The position numbers were made by a program, and so were the translations under genes. A stretch of 64,000 nucleotides of DNA from Thioclava indica. GTDB lineage: Bacteria > Pseudomonadota > Alphaproteobacteria > Rhodobacterales > Rhodobacteraceae. Below are positions 53,912-63,350 of this stretch, piece after piece. Position 1 is the stretch's first letter. Each line of letters opens with the position of its first letter. Under the pieces are notes generated by a model, which did not search any database, was not told the origin of the DNA, and was given only the letters and a program-made list of their open reading frames with translations. Location of the stretch: assembly GCF_000714545.1 (NCBI RefSeq), contig NZ_AUNB01000011.1:1-64000 (forward strand), written 5' to 3'.

Positions 53912-54043
53912 ATTTACGAAATTTGCAGCAAGAGTTGCGTGGAACTCGAATTATTTCGTATTTAAGTCAGCATTGCTTACTTTTATTGCTCTGCGAACCA
54001 GTGTAGCAAGTCTTACCCACAGTATTCTTAGGGAGACGCCGAC

Positions 54044-55477
54044 ATGGCCAAGCAGCCGATGCTCAAGTTCGTGAAAACGGCGAAAGAGATGCCTCAAAAA
54101 CGCGACGCGGACGTGCGCTCGCATGATTTTGACGAAATCTATCGCGAATTCGCGGCGGAAAAGGCAGCCGAGCAAGCAAGTCGGTGCAGCCAATGTGGCG
54201 TGCCCTATTGCCAATCGCATTGTCCCTTGCACAACAACATCCCCGACTGGTTGCGCCTGACCGCTGAGGGCCGGTTGCAAGAGGCTTACGAACTGAGCCA
54301 AGCCACCAACACCTTCCCGGAAATCTGCGGCCGTATCTGCCCGCAAGATCGCCTGTGTGAGGGCAATTGCGTGATTGAGCAGTCAGGCCATGGCACCGTC
54401 ACCATCGGCGCGGTTGAAAAATACATCACCGACACCGCCTTCGATATGGGCTGGGTCAAGCCGATCAAACCGCTGAACGATCGTGCGGAATCGGTGGCGA
54501 TCATCGGCGCTGGTCCCGGCGGGCTGTCGGCGGCGGATGTGCTGCGCCGCGCTGGCGTGCAGGTCACGGTTTATGACCGCTATGACCGCGCGGGCGGCCT
54601 GCTGACCTATGGCATTCCCGGCTTCAAGCTGGAAAAAGATATCGTCATGCAGCGCGTGCAGCAGCTTGAAGACGGTGGCGTCGAGTTTGTGATGAACTGC
54701 AATGTCGGCACCGATATCTCGTTTGATGCGATCCGGGGCAAGCATGATGCGATTCTGGTTGCGGCGGGCGTTTATAAAACGCGCGAGTTGACGGATCCGG
54801 GCGCGGATGCTGATGGAATCGTGCGTGCGATTGATTTCCTGACGGTGTCGAACAAGAAAAGCTTTGGCGATGATGTTCCCGAGTTTGAAGACGGCACGCT
54901 GAACGCCGAAGGCAAGCGCGTGGTTGTCATTGGTGGTGGCGATACCGCGATGGACTGCGTGCGCACGGCGATCCGTCAGGGCGCCACTTCGGTGAAATGT
55001 CTCTATCGTCGCGACCGTGCCAACATGCCCGGCAGCCAGCGCGAAGTGCAAAACGCCGAGGAAGAAGGCGTCGAGTTCGTCTGGCTTGCGGCACCCGCAG
55101 GCTTCTCTGGCAATCCGGTGGCTTCGGTCTCGGTACAGCAGATGCGTTTGGGCGCGCCCGATGCGTCCGGTCGTCAAAGCCCCGAAAAGATCGAAGGCGG
55201 CATCTATGATGAGCCGGCCGATCTGGTGATCAAGGCGCTTGGTTTTGAACCCGAGAACCTGCCCGAGCAATGGGATGCGGCCGAGCTGGAAACGACCCGC
55301 TGGGGCACCGTCAAGGCCGAGTTTGGCACCCATGCGACGTCAATCCCTGGCGTCTACGCAGTGGGCGATATCGTGCGCGGGGCAAGCCTTGTGGTTTGGG
55401 CGATCCGCGACGGGCGTGAGGCAGGGACCGAAATCCTGCGCTATCTCGAGAATGTAGCGGCTGTCGCGGCAGAATGA
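54044..55477 (+). CDS. gltD: glutamate synthase small subunit (NADPH)
   Basis: 477 residues. Passes electrons from NADPH through FAD and iron-sulfur clusters to the large subunit. Cysteine-rich motifs (CSQCGVPYCQSHCPLHNNIPDWL near residues 49-71; ICGRICPQDRLCEGNC near 94-109) are followed by the FAD motif VAIIGAGPGGLSAADVL and the NADPH motif VVVIGGGDTAMDCVRTA. AGGGAG precedes the ATG. The large subunit follows after one intervening gene. Confidence 0.97.
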   Translation: MAKQPMLKFVKTAKEMPQKRDADVRSHDFDEIYREFAAEKAAEQASRCSQCGVPYCQSHCPLHNNIPDWLRLTAEGRLQEAYELSQATNTFPEICGRICPQDRLCEGNCVIEQSGHGTVTIGAVEKYITDTAFDMGWVKPIKPLNDRAESVAIIGAGPGGLSAADVLRRAGVQVTVYDRYDRAGGLLTYGIPGFKLEKDIVMQRVQQLEDGGVEFVMNCNVGTDISFDAIRGKHDAILVAAGVYKTRELTDPGADADGIVRAIDFLTVSNKKSFGDDVPEFEDGTLNAEGKRVVVIGGGDTAMDCVRTAIRQGATSVKCLYRRDRANMPGSQREVQNAEEEGVEFVWLAAPAGFSGNPVASVSVQQMRLGAPDASGRQSPEKIEGGIYDEPADLVIKALGFEPENLPEQWDAAELETTRWGTVKAEFGTHATSIPGVYAVGDIVRGASLVVWAIRDGREAGTEILRYLENVAAVAAE

Positions 55478-55516
55478 TCGCACCGCGACGACGTTTCCAA
55501 AAGGGCTGAGATAATA

Positions 55517-56227
55517 ATGAACAAGGGCGCAATTTTTTGGGCAATCTGTGGGGGGCTACTGGCCGCCCTGCCTGCGCATGCGGCCAATTTCATCCCGCCC
55601 CAAGGCTGCGAAGTTTACATGACCGCACAGCTTCACAACTGTCAGGTTGCTAATTTCTACACCTGTGCGGCGGATGATGCGGGCGAACAATGGGTGTCAT
55701 ATGCCGATGGCGAGGGCACTTATTTCCTCAGCCACATCGATAGCGAAACCCGCTGGATCGAGGCCTATTCGCTGGACACCGGCGAGATTGATCTGCTTGA
55801 TCAGGCCGCGTCCAAAGATAACGCGTCGTTTAGCGATTTGTTGGCCTCGGGGCGCGATGATTATGACTTCATCACGCGTAATAACTTCGCCCAAACCCAG
55901 CGCTATGTGGGGGTTGATACGCTGACGGGCGAAAACGTTACGATTGATGGCGTGCCGCTGGAAAAAAGCAGCTTTAATCTCAGCGCATATGATGTGCAGG
56001 GGCAAAAGCTGTCTACGCGCAAAGGCGTGCAATACATCAGCCGGAAGTACCGGATTTTTCTGAGCGGGCCGGAAAGTTACGAAAACGCCTCGGGTGAAAA
56101 GCAGTCTTTCGACGACACTCCTGCGCGGTTTGATTTTCCCGGCGATCCGGGTTTTTCCACCGAAACGCCTGAATATGACTGCGATATGATGATGACGGGG
56201 ATTTCCCCTGAGGGCGGGCTCGGATGA
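55517..56227 (+). CDS. periplasmic protein of unknown function between gltD and gltB
   Basis: 236 residues. A signal peptide (FWAICGGLLAALPAHA, cleavage near residue 22) leads to a mature protein with four cysteines (about 31, 42, 50 and 222), which could form two disulfides. The rest is hydrophilic and mostly beta-like, without a motif I know. It lies between the two glutamate synthase subunit genes on the same strand, with short gaps, so it is probably co-transcribed. A function in glutamate synthesis would be odd for an exported protein. Confidence 0.8.
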   Translation: MNKGAIFWAICGGLLAALPAHAANFIPPQGCEVYMTAQLHNCQVANFYTCAADDAGEQWVSYADGEGTYFLSHIDSETRWIEAYSLDTGEIDLLDQAASKDNASFSDLLASGRDDYDFITRNNFAQTQRYVGVDTLTGENVTIDGVPLEKSSFNLSAYDVQGQKLSTRKGVQYISRKYRIFLSGPESYENASGEKQSFDDTPARFDFPGDPGFSTETPEYDCDMMMTGISPEGGLG

Positions 56228-56317
56228 GCGCCGCCCAAACCTTGCCGAGCGCCGCCAAACGTTGGTGCGCCGATCTAGACGCCACAGGTTTAACGCTTTC
56301 TCCGAAGGAGGCCGGAC

Positions 56318-59300
56318 ATGACGAAATATGATGAATCCTGGGTTGCAGCCCAAGAAGCCAAACGCCAGTGGATGCATGAGAATTCACTGTGGAAAGAAGA
56401 CGACGAAAAGGCCTCTTGTGGTGTTGGTCTTGTGGTCGCCATCGACGGTAAGCCCTCGCGCAAGGTTGTCGAAAACGGCATCGACGCGCTGAAAGCAATC
56501 TGGCATCGCGGTGCTGTGGATGCCGATGGCAAGACTGGTGACGGCGCAGGCATCCATGTGCAAATCCCCGCCCCGTTCTTTTACGACCAGATCCGGCGCA
56601 CCGGGCATGAACCCGATATGGAAAAGATGGTCGCTGTCGGGCAGGTCTTTTTGCCGCGTACCGATTTTGGCGCGCAGGAGCGCTGCCGCACGATCGTGGA
56701 ATCCGAAGTGCTGCGGATGGGGCATTACATTTACGGCTGGCGCCACGTTCCGGTGAATACGGCTGTGCTGGGGGAAAAGGCGAACTCGACGCGTCCCGAG
56801 ATTGAGCAGATCCTGATCCGCAACGACAAGGATATCGACCAGGAACAGTTCGAGCGCGAGCTGTACATCATTCGTCGTCGCATCGAGAAGGCCGCGGTCG
56901 CTGCCCAGATCGCGGGCCTTTACATCTGCTCGCTGAGCTGCCGCTCGATCATTTACAAAGGCATGATGCTGGCCGAGCAGGTCGCCGAATTCTATCCCGA
57001 CCTGAAAGACGAACGGTTTGAATCGGCCTTCGCGATCTATCACCAGCGCTATTCCACCAACACCTTCCCGCAATGGTGGCTGGCCCAGCCCTTCCGGATG
57101 CTCGCCCATAACGGCGAGATCAACACGATCAAGGGCAACATCAACTGGATGAAAAGCCATGAGATCCGCATGGCCTCGACCGCCTTTGGCGAGAGCGCCG
57201 AGGATATCAAGCCGATCATCCCCGCCGGCGCGTCGGATTCCGGTGCGCTGGATGCGGTGTTTGAACTGATGGTGCGTTCGGGCCGCACCGCGCCGATGGT
57301 GAAAACCATGCTGGTGCCCGAGCCGTGGTCAAATGACGAAACCATGCCGCAAGCGTTGCAAGATATGTATGCCTATTCCAACGCCGTGATCGAGCCTTGG
57401 GATGGTCCCGCCGCCCTCGCGATGACGGATGGCCGCTGGGTTTGCGGCGGTCTGGATCGCAACGGCTTGCGCCCGCTGCGCTATGTCATCACCGGCGATG
57501 GCGTGCTGATTGCAGGCTCTGAGGCCGGAATGGTTCCGATTGACGAGTCGATGGTCGTTGAAAAGGGCGCGCTTGGTCCGGGCCAGATGATTGCGGTCGA
57601 TATGGCCAATGGTAAGCTTTATCATGACGCGGAACTGAAAGATAAATTGGCCCATGCGCAGCCCTTCTCGGAATGGGTCAGCAAGGTCACCGATCTGAAC
57701 GAACAGTTGCGCGACGTGCCCGAAGCCCCGAAATTCGAGGGTGCCGAACTGCGCAAACGCCAGATCGCGGCGGGCTATTCGGTCGAAGAGATCGAACAAA
57801 TCCTCGCGCCGATGGCCGAAGATGGCAAAGAGGCGATTGCCTCGATGGGCGATGACACGCCGCCTGCGGTGCTGTCCAAACAATACCGCCCGCTAAGCCA
57901 TTTCTTCCGGCAAAACTTTAGCCAAGTTACCAACCCGCCGATTGACAGCTTGCGCGAAAATCGGGTGATGAGCCTGAAAACGCGTTTCGGTAACCTCAAG
58001 AACGTGCTCGATGAGGACAGCTCGCAAACCGAGATCTGGATTCTTGATACGCCGTTTCTCGCCAATTCCGAATTCGACGCGATGCTGGATCAGTTTGGCG
58101 AACAGGTCACCGTGATCGACTGCACTTTCGCGTCGGGCGGCAATCAGGAGACGCTGCATGACGGGCTGACCCGCATCCGCAATGAGGCCGAGGACGCCGT
58201 GCGCTCGGGTGCGCTGCATCTGGTGCTGACCGACGAAGGCCAAGACCCCGACAAAGTCGCGATGCCGATGATTTTGGCGACCTCTGCCGTTCATAGCTGG
58301 CTGACCAAGAAGGGCCTGCGCACATTTTGTTCGATCAACGTGCGCGCCGCCGAATGTATTGACCCGCATTATTTCGCAGTGCTGATCGGGTCGGGGGCGA
58401 CCACGGTTAACGCCTATCTGGCCGAGGATACGATTGCAGACCGGATCGCGCGCGGCTTGATCGAGGGAAGCCTTGTCGATGCGATGCGTCGCTATCGCGA
58501 TGCGATCAATTCGGGGCTTCTCAAAATCATGTCGAAGATGGGCATTTCGGTGCTGTCCTCGTATCGCGGTGGTCTCAACTTTGAGGCGGTGGGTCTGAGC
58601 CGTGCGATGGTCGCGGAATATTTCCCCGGCATGCACTCGCGCATTTCCGGCATCGGTCTGCACGGCATTCAGCACAAGCTGGAACAAGTCCACGCCAAAG
58701 GCTGGAAGGGCGGGCAAGACGTGCTGCCAATCGGCGGGTTGTATAAATCGCGCCGCACGGGGGAGACCCACGCTTGGGGCGCGCAGACGATGCATATGCT
58801 GCAAACGGCGTGCAACCGCGCCAGTTATGATCTGTGGAAGCAGTATTCCGCGATGATGCGGGCCAATCCGCCGATCCATATTCGCGACATGCTCGACATC
58901 AAGTCGCTGGGCAAGCCGGTGCCAATCGAAGAGGTGGAAAGCATCACCTCAATCCGCAAGCGGTTCGTGACGCCGGGGATGTCGCTGGGGGCGCTCTCGC
59001 CCGAGGCGCACAAACTGCTCAACGTCGCGATGAACCGGATCGGTGCGAAATCCGATAGCGGTGAGGGTGGCGAAGATCCGGCGCATTTCGTGCCCGAACC
59101 CAATGGCGACAACCCGTCGGCCAAGATCAAACAGGTGGCATCGGGGCGTTTCGGCGTGACCGCCGAATACCTGAACCACTGTGAAGAGCTGGAGATCAAG
59201 GTCGCGCAAGGGGCAAAACCGGGAGAGGGTGGCCAGCTTCCGGGCATGAAGGTCACCGACCTGATCGCGCGGCTGCGGCACTCGACCAAGGGCGTGACGC

Positions 59301-60853
59301 TGATCTCGCCACCGCCGCACCACGACATCTACTCGATCGAAGACCTCGCGCAGTTGATCTACGATCTCAAGCAGATCAACCCGCGCTGCAAGGTGACGGT
59401 CAAGCTGGTGGCGTCCTCGGGCGTTGGCACGATTGCCGCTGGCGTGGCCAAGGCCAAGGCCGACGTGATCCTGATTTCGGGGCACAATGGCGGCACGGGG
59501 GCCTCGCCTGCGACCTCGATCAAATACGCCGGTCTGCCGTGGGAAATGGGCCTGACCGAGGCGCATCAGGTTCTTGCGATGAACAACCTGCGTGAACGTG
59601 TGACCTTGCGCACCGATGGCGGTTTGCGCACGGGGCGTGATATCGTGATGGCGGCGATGATGGGGGCCGAGGAATACGGCATCGGCACCGCCGCGCTGAT
59701 CGCGATGGGCTGCATCATGGTGCGCCAGTGCCAGTCGAACACCTGCCCGGTGGGCGTGTGTACGCAAGACCCCGAACTGCGCGCCAAGTTCACCGGTTCG
59801 GCGGATAAGGTCGTGAACCTCATCACCTTCTACGCGCAGGAAGTGCGGGAACTGCTTGCCTCGATTGGCGCGCGCAGCTTGGATGAGGTGATCGGGCGCG
59901 CTGATTTGCTGACGCAGGTCAGCCGTGGCTCGGCGCATCTGGATGATCTTGACCTGAACCCGCTGCTGATCACTGTCGATGGCTGGGATAAGATCGTTTA
60001 CGACCGTTCCAAGCCGCGCAACTGGGTGCCCGACACGCTGGACGCCGAGATTATCCGCGACGGTGCGCGTTTCTTCGAAGAAGGCGAGAAGATGCAGCTG
60101 AGCTATGCTGTGCGCAACACGCTGCGCACTATCGGCACGCGCGCCTCGAGCCATATCGTCAAGAATTTCGGGATGCGCAACGCGCTGCAGCCCGATCATC
60201 TGACGGTCAAGCTGACCGGATCGTGTGGTCAGTCCTTGGGGGCATTTGCGGCACCGGGTCTCAAGATCGAAGTGTCGGGCGATGCCAATGACTACGTCGG
60301 CAAGGGTCTGTCGGGTGGCACGATTGTGGTGCGCCCGCCGATGACCAGCCCGCTTGTGGCGTCTGAAAACACGATCATCGGCAACACGGTGCTTTATGGC
60401 GCGACCGACGGGCATCTGTTTGCCGCAGGGCGCGCGGGTGAACGCTTTGGCGTGCGTAACTCGGGGGCCAAAGTGGTGATCGAGGGCTGCGGATCGAACG
60501 GCTGTGAATATATGACCGGTGGGGTTGCGGTGATTTTGGGCTCGATCGGGCCGAATTTCGGCGCGGGGATGACGGGCGGTATGGCCTATCTTTATGATCC
60601 CGATGGCGCGGCTGAGGATCTGATGAACCTCGAAAGCCTTGTCACCTGCGGCTTGGGTCATCCCTATTGGGAAGCCCAACTCAAAGGCCTGATCGAGCGT
60701 CACGTCGAGGAAACCGGTTCGCGCAAAGCGGCAGATATTTTGCAGCATTGGGAGAGCGAAAAGGCCAACTTCCTGCAGGTCTGTCCGAAAGAGATGCTCA
60801 TTCATCTGTCGCATCCGCTTACCGATGAACCGCAGGCGATGCCGGCAGAGTAA
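56318..60853 (+). CDS. gltB: glutamate synthase large subunit
   Basis: 1511 residues. Makes two glutamates from glutamine and 2-oxoglutarate. A 33-residue propeptide precedes the catalytic Cys34 (ASCGVGLVVAIDGKPSR), the N-terminal glutamine amidotransferase. The central and FMN-binding synthase domains follow (SGEGGEDPAHFVPE; VKLVASSGVGTIAAGVAKAKADVILISGHNGGTGASPATSIKYAGLPWE), with the [3Fe-4S] cysteines in CIMVRQCQSNTCPVGVCTQDP near residues 1130-1142, and the C-terminal beta-helix (GLSGGTIVVRPP; GRAGERFGVRNSGA). AAGGAGG precedes the ATG. Confidence 0.98.
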   Translation: MTKYDESWVAAQEAKRQWMHENSLWKEDDEKASCGVGLVVAIDGKPSRKVVENGIDALKAIWHRGAVDADGKTGDGAGIHVQIPAPFFYDQIRRTGHEPDMEKMVAVGQVFLPRTDFGAQERCRTIVESEVLRMGHYIYGWRHVPVNTAVLGEKANSTRPEIEQILIRNDKDIDQEQFERELYIIRRRIEKAAVAAQIAGLYICSLSCRSIIYKGMMLAEQVAEFYPDLKDERFESAFAIYHQRYSTNTFPQWWLAQPFRMLAHNGEINTIKGNINWMKSHEIRMASTAFGESAEDIKPIIPAGASDSGALDAVFELMVRSGRTAPMVKTMLVPEPWSNDETMPQALQDMYAYSNAVIEPWDGPAALAMTDGRWVCGGLDRNGLRPLRYVITGDGVLIAGSEAGMVPIDESMVVEKGALGPGQMIAVDMANGKLYHDAELKDKLAHAQPFSEWVSKVTDLNEQLRDVPEAPKFEGAELRKRQIAAGYSVEEIEQILAPMAEDGKEAIASMGDDTPPAVLSKQYRPLSHFFRQNFSQVTNPPIDSLRENRVMSLKTRFGNLKNVLDEDSSQTEIWILDTPFLANSEFDAMLDQFGEQVTVIDCTFASGGNQETLHDGLTRIRNEAEDAVRSGALHLVLTDEGQDPDKVAMPMILATSAVHSWLTKKGLRTFCSINVRAAECIDPHYFAVLIGSGATTVNAYLAEDTIADRIARGLIEGSLVDAMRRYRDAINSGLLKIMSKMGISVLSSYRGGLNFEAVGLSRAMVAEYFPGMHSRISGIGLHGIQHKLEQVHAKGWKGGQDVLPIGGLYKSRRTGETHAWGAQTMHMLQTACNRASYDLWKQYSAMMRANPPIHIRDMLDIKSLGKPVPIEEVESITSIRKRFVTPGMSLGALSPEAHKLLNVAMNRIGAKSDSGEGGEDPAHFVPEPNGDNPSAKIKQVASGRFGVTAEYLNHCEELEIKVAQGAKPGEGGQLPGMKVTDLIARLRHSTKGVTLISPPPHHDIYSIEDLAQLIYDLKQINPRCKVTVKLVASSGVGTIAAGVAKAKADVILISGHNGGTGASPATSIKYAGLPWEMGLTEAHQVLAMNNLRERVTLRTDGGLRTGRDIVMAAMMGAEEYGIGTAALIAMGCIMVRQCQSNTCPVGVCTQDPELRAKFTGSADKVVNLITFYAQEVRELLASIGARSLDEVIGRADLLTQVSRGSAHLDDLDLNPLLITVDGWDKIVYDRSKPRNWVPDTLDAEIIRDGARFFEEGEKMQLSYAVRNTLRTIGTRASSHIVKNFGMRNALQPDHLTVKLTGSCGQSLGAFAAPGLKIEVSGDANDYVGKGLSGGTIVVRPPMTSPLVASENTIIGNTVLYGATDGHLFAAGRAGERFGVRNSGAKVVIEGCGSNGCEYMTGGVAVILGSIGPNFGAGMTGGMAYLYDPDGAAEDLMNLESLVTCGLGHPYWEAQLKGLIERHVEETGSRKAADILQHWESEKANFLQVCPKEMLIHLSHPLTDEPQAMPAE

Positions 60854-60883
60854 GGGAACCCTTACGCAAACCAGACGTTTTAG

Positions 60884-60913
60884 AAGGGCGGGGCCAAGGG
60901 TCTCGCCCTTTTT
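60884..60913 (+). terminator. terminator after gltB
   Basis: AAGGGCG, GC-rich loop, CGCCCTT, TTT, 30 bases beyond the gltB stop. A second small palindrome GTAAGGG-AA-CCCTTAC spans the gltB stop itself. Confidence 0.7.
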
Positions 60914-60933
60914 ATCTGTTTGGAGGTTGCCCG

Positions 60934-61530
60934 ATGTCCGAGTTGCTAGTGATTGCCCGCGAAACCGAAGAGGCGGCGCTTGAGTTGCGCGATACTCTGC
61001 AAGATCTGCAGAAACAGGGTCTGTTTCGCGCCGAGGATATCGTTGTCGTGACGCGCGAAGACGATGGGGCCGTGCGCTTGCATCAAATGAGAAACACCAC
61101 CGCGATGGGGGCGATTGGCGGTGCGGTCTGGGGCGGTTTGCTGGGGCTGGTGTTTATGTCGCCAGTGATCGGGGCCGCGATTGGCGCAGGCACCGGGGCG
61201 GTTGCCGGACATGCCACAGATTTAGGGATCAACGACGACTTCATGCGCGATGCGGGAACCAATCTGCCCAAAGGCGGCGCGGCGGTGTTCACGCTGATCC
61301 CCAAGGAGGGCGCAGAACCGCTGATGGCGCAGCTTAAAACGCTAGGCCACACCGACGCCACTGTTATGCGCGCCGATCTGCATCCCGATTTCCGCGATCG
61401 CCTTGCCGCGACGCTAGCCGCTGGTGGTGCGACGACCCTTATTGGCGAAGACCTGACTGAGGGCGCGGCTGGCGCTCGGACAAACATTGTCGGCGGGTCG
61501 GTCAATCCAGAGACAGACGCGAAACCGTGA
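60934..61530 (+). CDS. DUF1269-family membrane-associated protein
   Basis: 198 residues. LLVIARETEEAALELRDTLQDLQKQGLFRAEDIVVVTREDDGAVRLHQ is followed by a glycine-rich hydrophobic hairpin (MGAIGGAVWGGLLGLVFMSPVIGAAIGAGTGAVAGHATDLGI, about residues 53-94) and GTNLPKGGAAVFTLI, the DUF1269 pattern. Function unknown. GGAGG precedes the ATG. It has its own terminator upstream and stands alone. Confidence 0.88.
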   Translation: MSELLVIARETEEAALELRDTLQDLQKQGLFRAEDIVVVTREDDGAVRLHQMRNTTAMGAIGGAVWGGLLGLVFMSPVIGAAIGAGTGAVAGHATDLGINDDFMRDAGTNLPKGGAAVFTLIPKEGAEPLMAQLKTLGHTDATVMRADLHPDFRDRLAATLAAGGATTLIGEDLTEGAAGARTNIVGGSVNPETDAKP

Positions 61531-61633
61531 CCGTATGAGGTGGCCCTGGGCCGCGTCTGCCTCAATTCTGCCGTAATCTTTGTGCTTTTTGGAAACAATT
61601 AAAAGGCAATAAATACGAGCAGCAGGCCCAACA

Positions 61634-62575
61634 ATGGCGACATATTACGACCAATTCTACCAACTCGACCCGGGAAATCCCCCTGACGCAGGTGAGGTAT
61701 TCGATCCTTCGACTCTAAGCCTGAACGACTATAATAACGACGATCGGATCTCGCCGACGACGAGCCAGTGGGATATTTGGCGCGGTCGGTACGACACGGT
61801 TGATGGTCAGCGGCTCACCGGCGTTTGGCGCGGGGATACGATCACCATCGAAAAGGCGAATGGTGACCAGATCACGATCACCGGAGACACGTTCTATCTC
61901 GCCGATGGCCGGACCTACTTCACCCCGACTGACGGAACGATCCTGCATGACGGCGCGACCTTCGTCAGTTCCACCTATGTCACGTCAAGTACCTATGCCC
62001 CGGTCGGAGATCTGGGACCGGAGTGTTTCGTCGCCGGCACGCTGATCACAACGCCTCGGGGCGAGGTGCCGGTGGAATGGCTGCGCGCGGGCGATCTGGT
62101 CGAGACTCTTGACGCCGGGCCGCAGCCGCTGATCTGGACGGGTGGCCGGCAGGTCGCTGGCCGTGGTGCTTACGCGCCTGTGCGATTTGAGGCCGGCGTG
62201 TTGGGCAACCGCCGCCCGCTTCTGGTCTCGCAGCAGCACCGGATGATGCTGAGCGGCTGGCGCGCAGAGCTGGCTTGCGGCGCGCCCGAGGTGCTGGTTG
62301 CGGCAAAACATCTGGTCAATGGTAGCTCCGTGCGGATCGTCGAGATGCCGCGTCTGCGCTATGTGCACCTGTTGCTTGACGCCCATCACGTTCTGACCGC
62401 CGAGGGTGCCCCATGCGAAAGCCTGTTTCCCGGTGAAATGATCCTGGATGAGGATCGTGCGATTCACGGTGAAATCCGCGATGCATGGGGGGCGCATCGC
62501 AGCGATGCCATCGAGAGCATGGTAACCGCGCGACAGGTTGCGCGCGGCTCGGAAGTTTCGCTTTTGGCGGCTTGA
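61634..62575 (+). CDS. Hint domain-containing protein
   Basis: 313 residues. Residues 1-130 are hydrophilic and acidic (repeated Asp/Thr/Tyr, threonine-rich). The Hint fold begins at Cys131 (CFVAGTLITTPRGEVPVEWLRAGDLVETLD) and includes LLVSQQHRMML (His202) and HLLLDAHHVLTAEGAPCESLFPGE, matching the hedgehog/intein nucleophile and histidines. Such proteins are common in Rhodobacteraceae, often as secreted products; no splicing C-extein (His-Asn) is visible at the end. Possibly autoprocessed at Cys131. GGCCCAACA precedes the ATG without a strong Shine-Dalgarno. Confidence 0.88.
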   Translation: MATYYDQFYQLDPGNPPDAGEVFDPSTLSLNDYNNDDRISPTTSQWDIWRGRYDTVDGQRLTGVWRGDTITIEKANGDQITITGDTFYLADGRTYFTPTDGTILHDGATFVSSTYVTSSTYAPVGDLGPECFVAGTLITTPRGEVPVEWLRAGDLVETLDAGPQPLIWTGGRQVAGRGAYAPVRFEAGVLGNRRPLLVSQQHRMMLSGWRAELACGAPEVLVAAKHLVNGSSVRIVEMPRLRYVHLLLDAHHVLTAEGAPCESLFPGEMILDEDRAIHGEIRDAWGAHRSDAIESMVTARQVARGSEVSLLAA

Positions 62576-62606
62576 CCACCCCCATGCGAGCGTGACTTAT
62601 ACGCCC

Positions 62607-63350
62607 ATGGCGAAAACGAGAAAATCGAAAAAGAAGACCCGTCGGGGCAGTGCCACCTCGGGTCTGATGGCAGGCATGACCGCGCCATTCCGGCTGGTGC
62701 TGAAATGGCTGGGTCGTGCCGCATTGGTGGTGGTCGCGATCTATTTGGCGCTGATCGTGGTCTATAAATTCGTCAATCCGCCAACTGATTACTACATGTG
62801 GTCCGAACGGCACCGCCTTGGCGCGGTTGATCAGCAATGGGTCGCGATGGATGATATCGCTCCCGTCATGGCACGCTCGGTTGTTGCCGCAGAGGATGCA
62901 AATTTCTGCAATCATTGGGGCTTTGACATGCATGCGATCCGCTCTGCGATTGACGATGGTGCCAATAGAGGCGCATCGACGATCAGCCAGCAGGTCGTGA
63001 AAAACGTTTTCCTCTGGCAGGGGCGTAGCTGGATTCGCAAGGCGATGGAGGCCGCGTTGACCCCGGCGGTCGAGGCAATCTGGTCCAAGCGGCGCATCCT
63101 TGAGGTCTATCTCAATGTCGCGGAATTTGATGAGGGCGCTTTTGGTGTCGATGCCGCTGCGTTTCGTTATTTCCGCACTTCGCCGGACAAGCTGACAGCC
63201 CGGCAGGCGGCCTTGATCGCAGCGGTTCTACCCGATCCCAAAGGGCGTTCGGCGGCAAAGCCTTCGGCGTTTGTGCAGCGCAGAGCACGCGCGATTATCG
63301 ACGGCGCGGCGACAATCAAGAATGATGGCCGCGCCGCGTGTTTCGAGTGA
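62607..63350 (+). CDS. mtgA: monofunctional biosynthetic peptidoglycan transglycosylase
   Basis: 247 residues. Polymerises lipid II into glycan strands at the inner membrane. A basic N-terminus (KTRKSKKKTRR), one membrane segment (LGRAALVVVAIYLALIVVYKFV) and a GT51 domain with ARSVVAAEDANFCNHWGFD (catalytic glutamate), NRGASTISQQVVKNVFLW and RILEVYLNVAEFDEGAFGV. ATG 62607 lies at the basic start; the reading from 62538 overlaps the preceding gene. Its stop shares TGATCA with the next convergent gene. Confidence 0.95.
   Translation: MAKTRKSKKKTRRGSATSGLMAGMTAPFRLVLKWLGRAALVVVAIYLALIVVYKFVNPPTDYYMWSERHRLGAVDQQWVAMDDIAPVMARSVVAAEDANFCNHWGFDMHAIRSAIDDGANRGASTISQQVVKNVFLWQGRSWIRKAMEAALTPAVEAIWSKRRILEVYLNVAEFDEGAFGVDAAAFRYFRTSPDKLTARQAALIAAVLPDPKGRSAAKPSAFVQRRARAIIDGAATIKNDGRAACFE

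Noticed and set aside
58949-60814. 621-codon minus-strand open frame opposite gltB
   Set aside because: Antisense shadow in a GC-rich gene; the gltB frame has all expected motifs.
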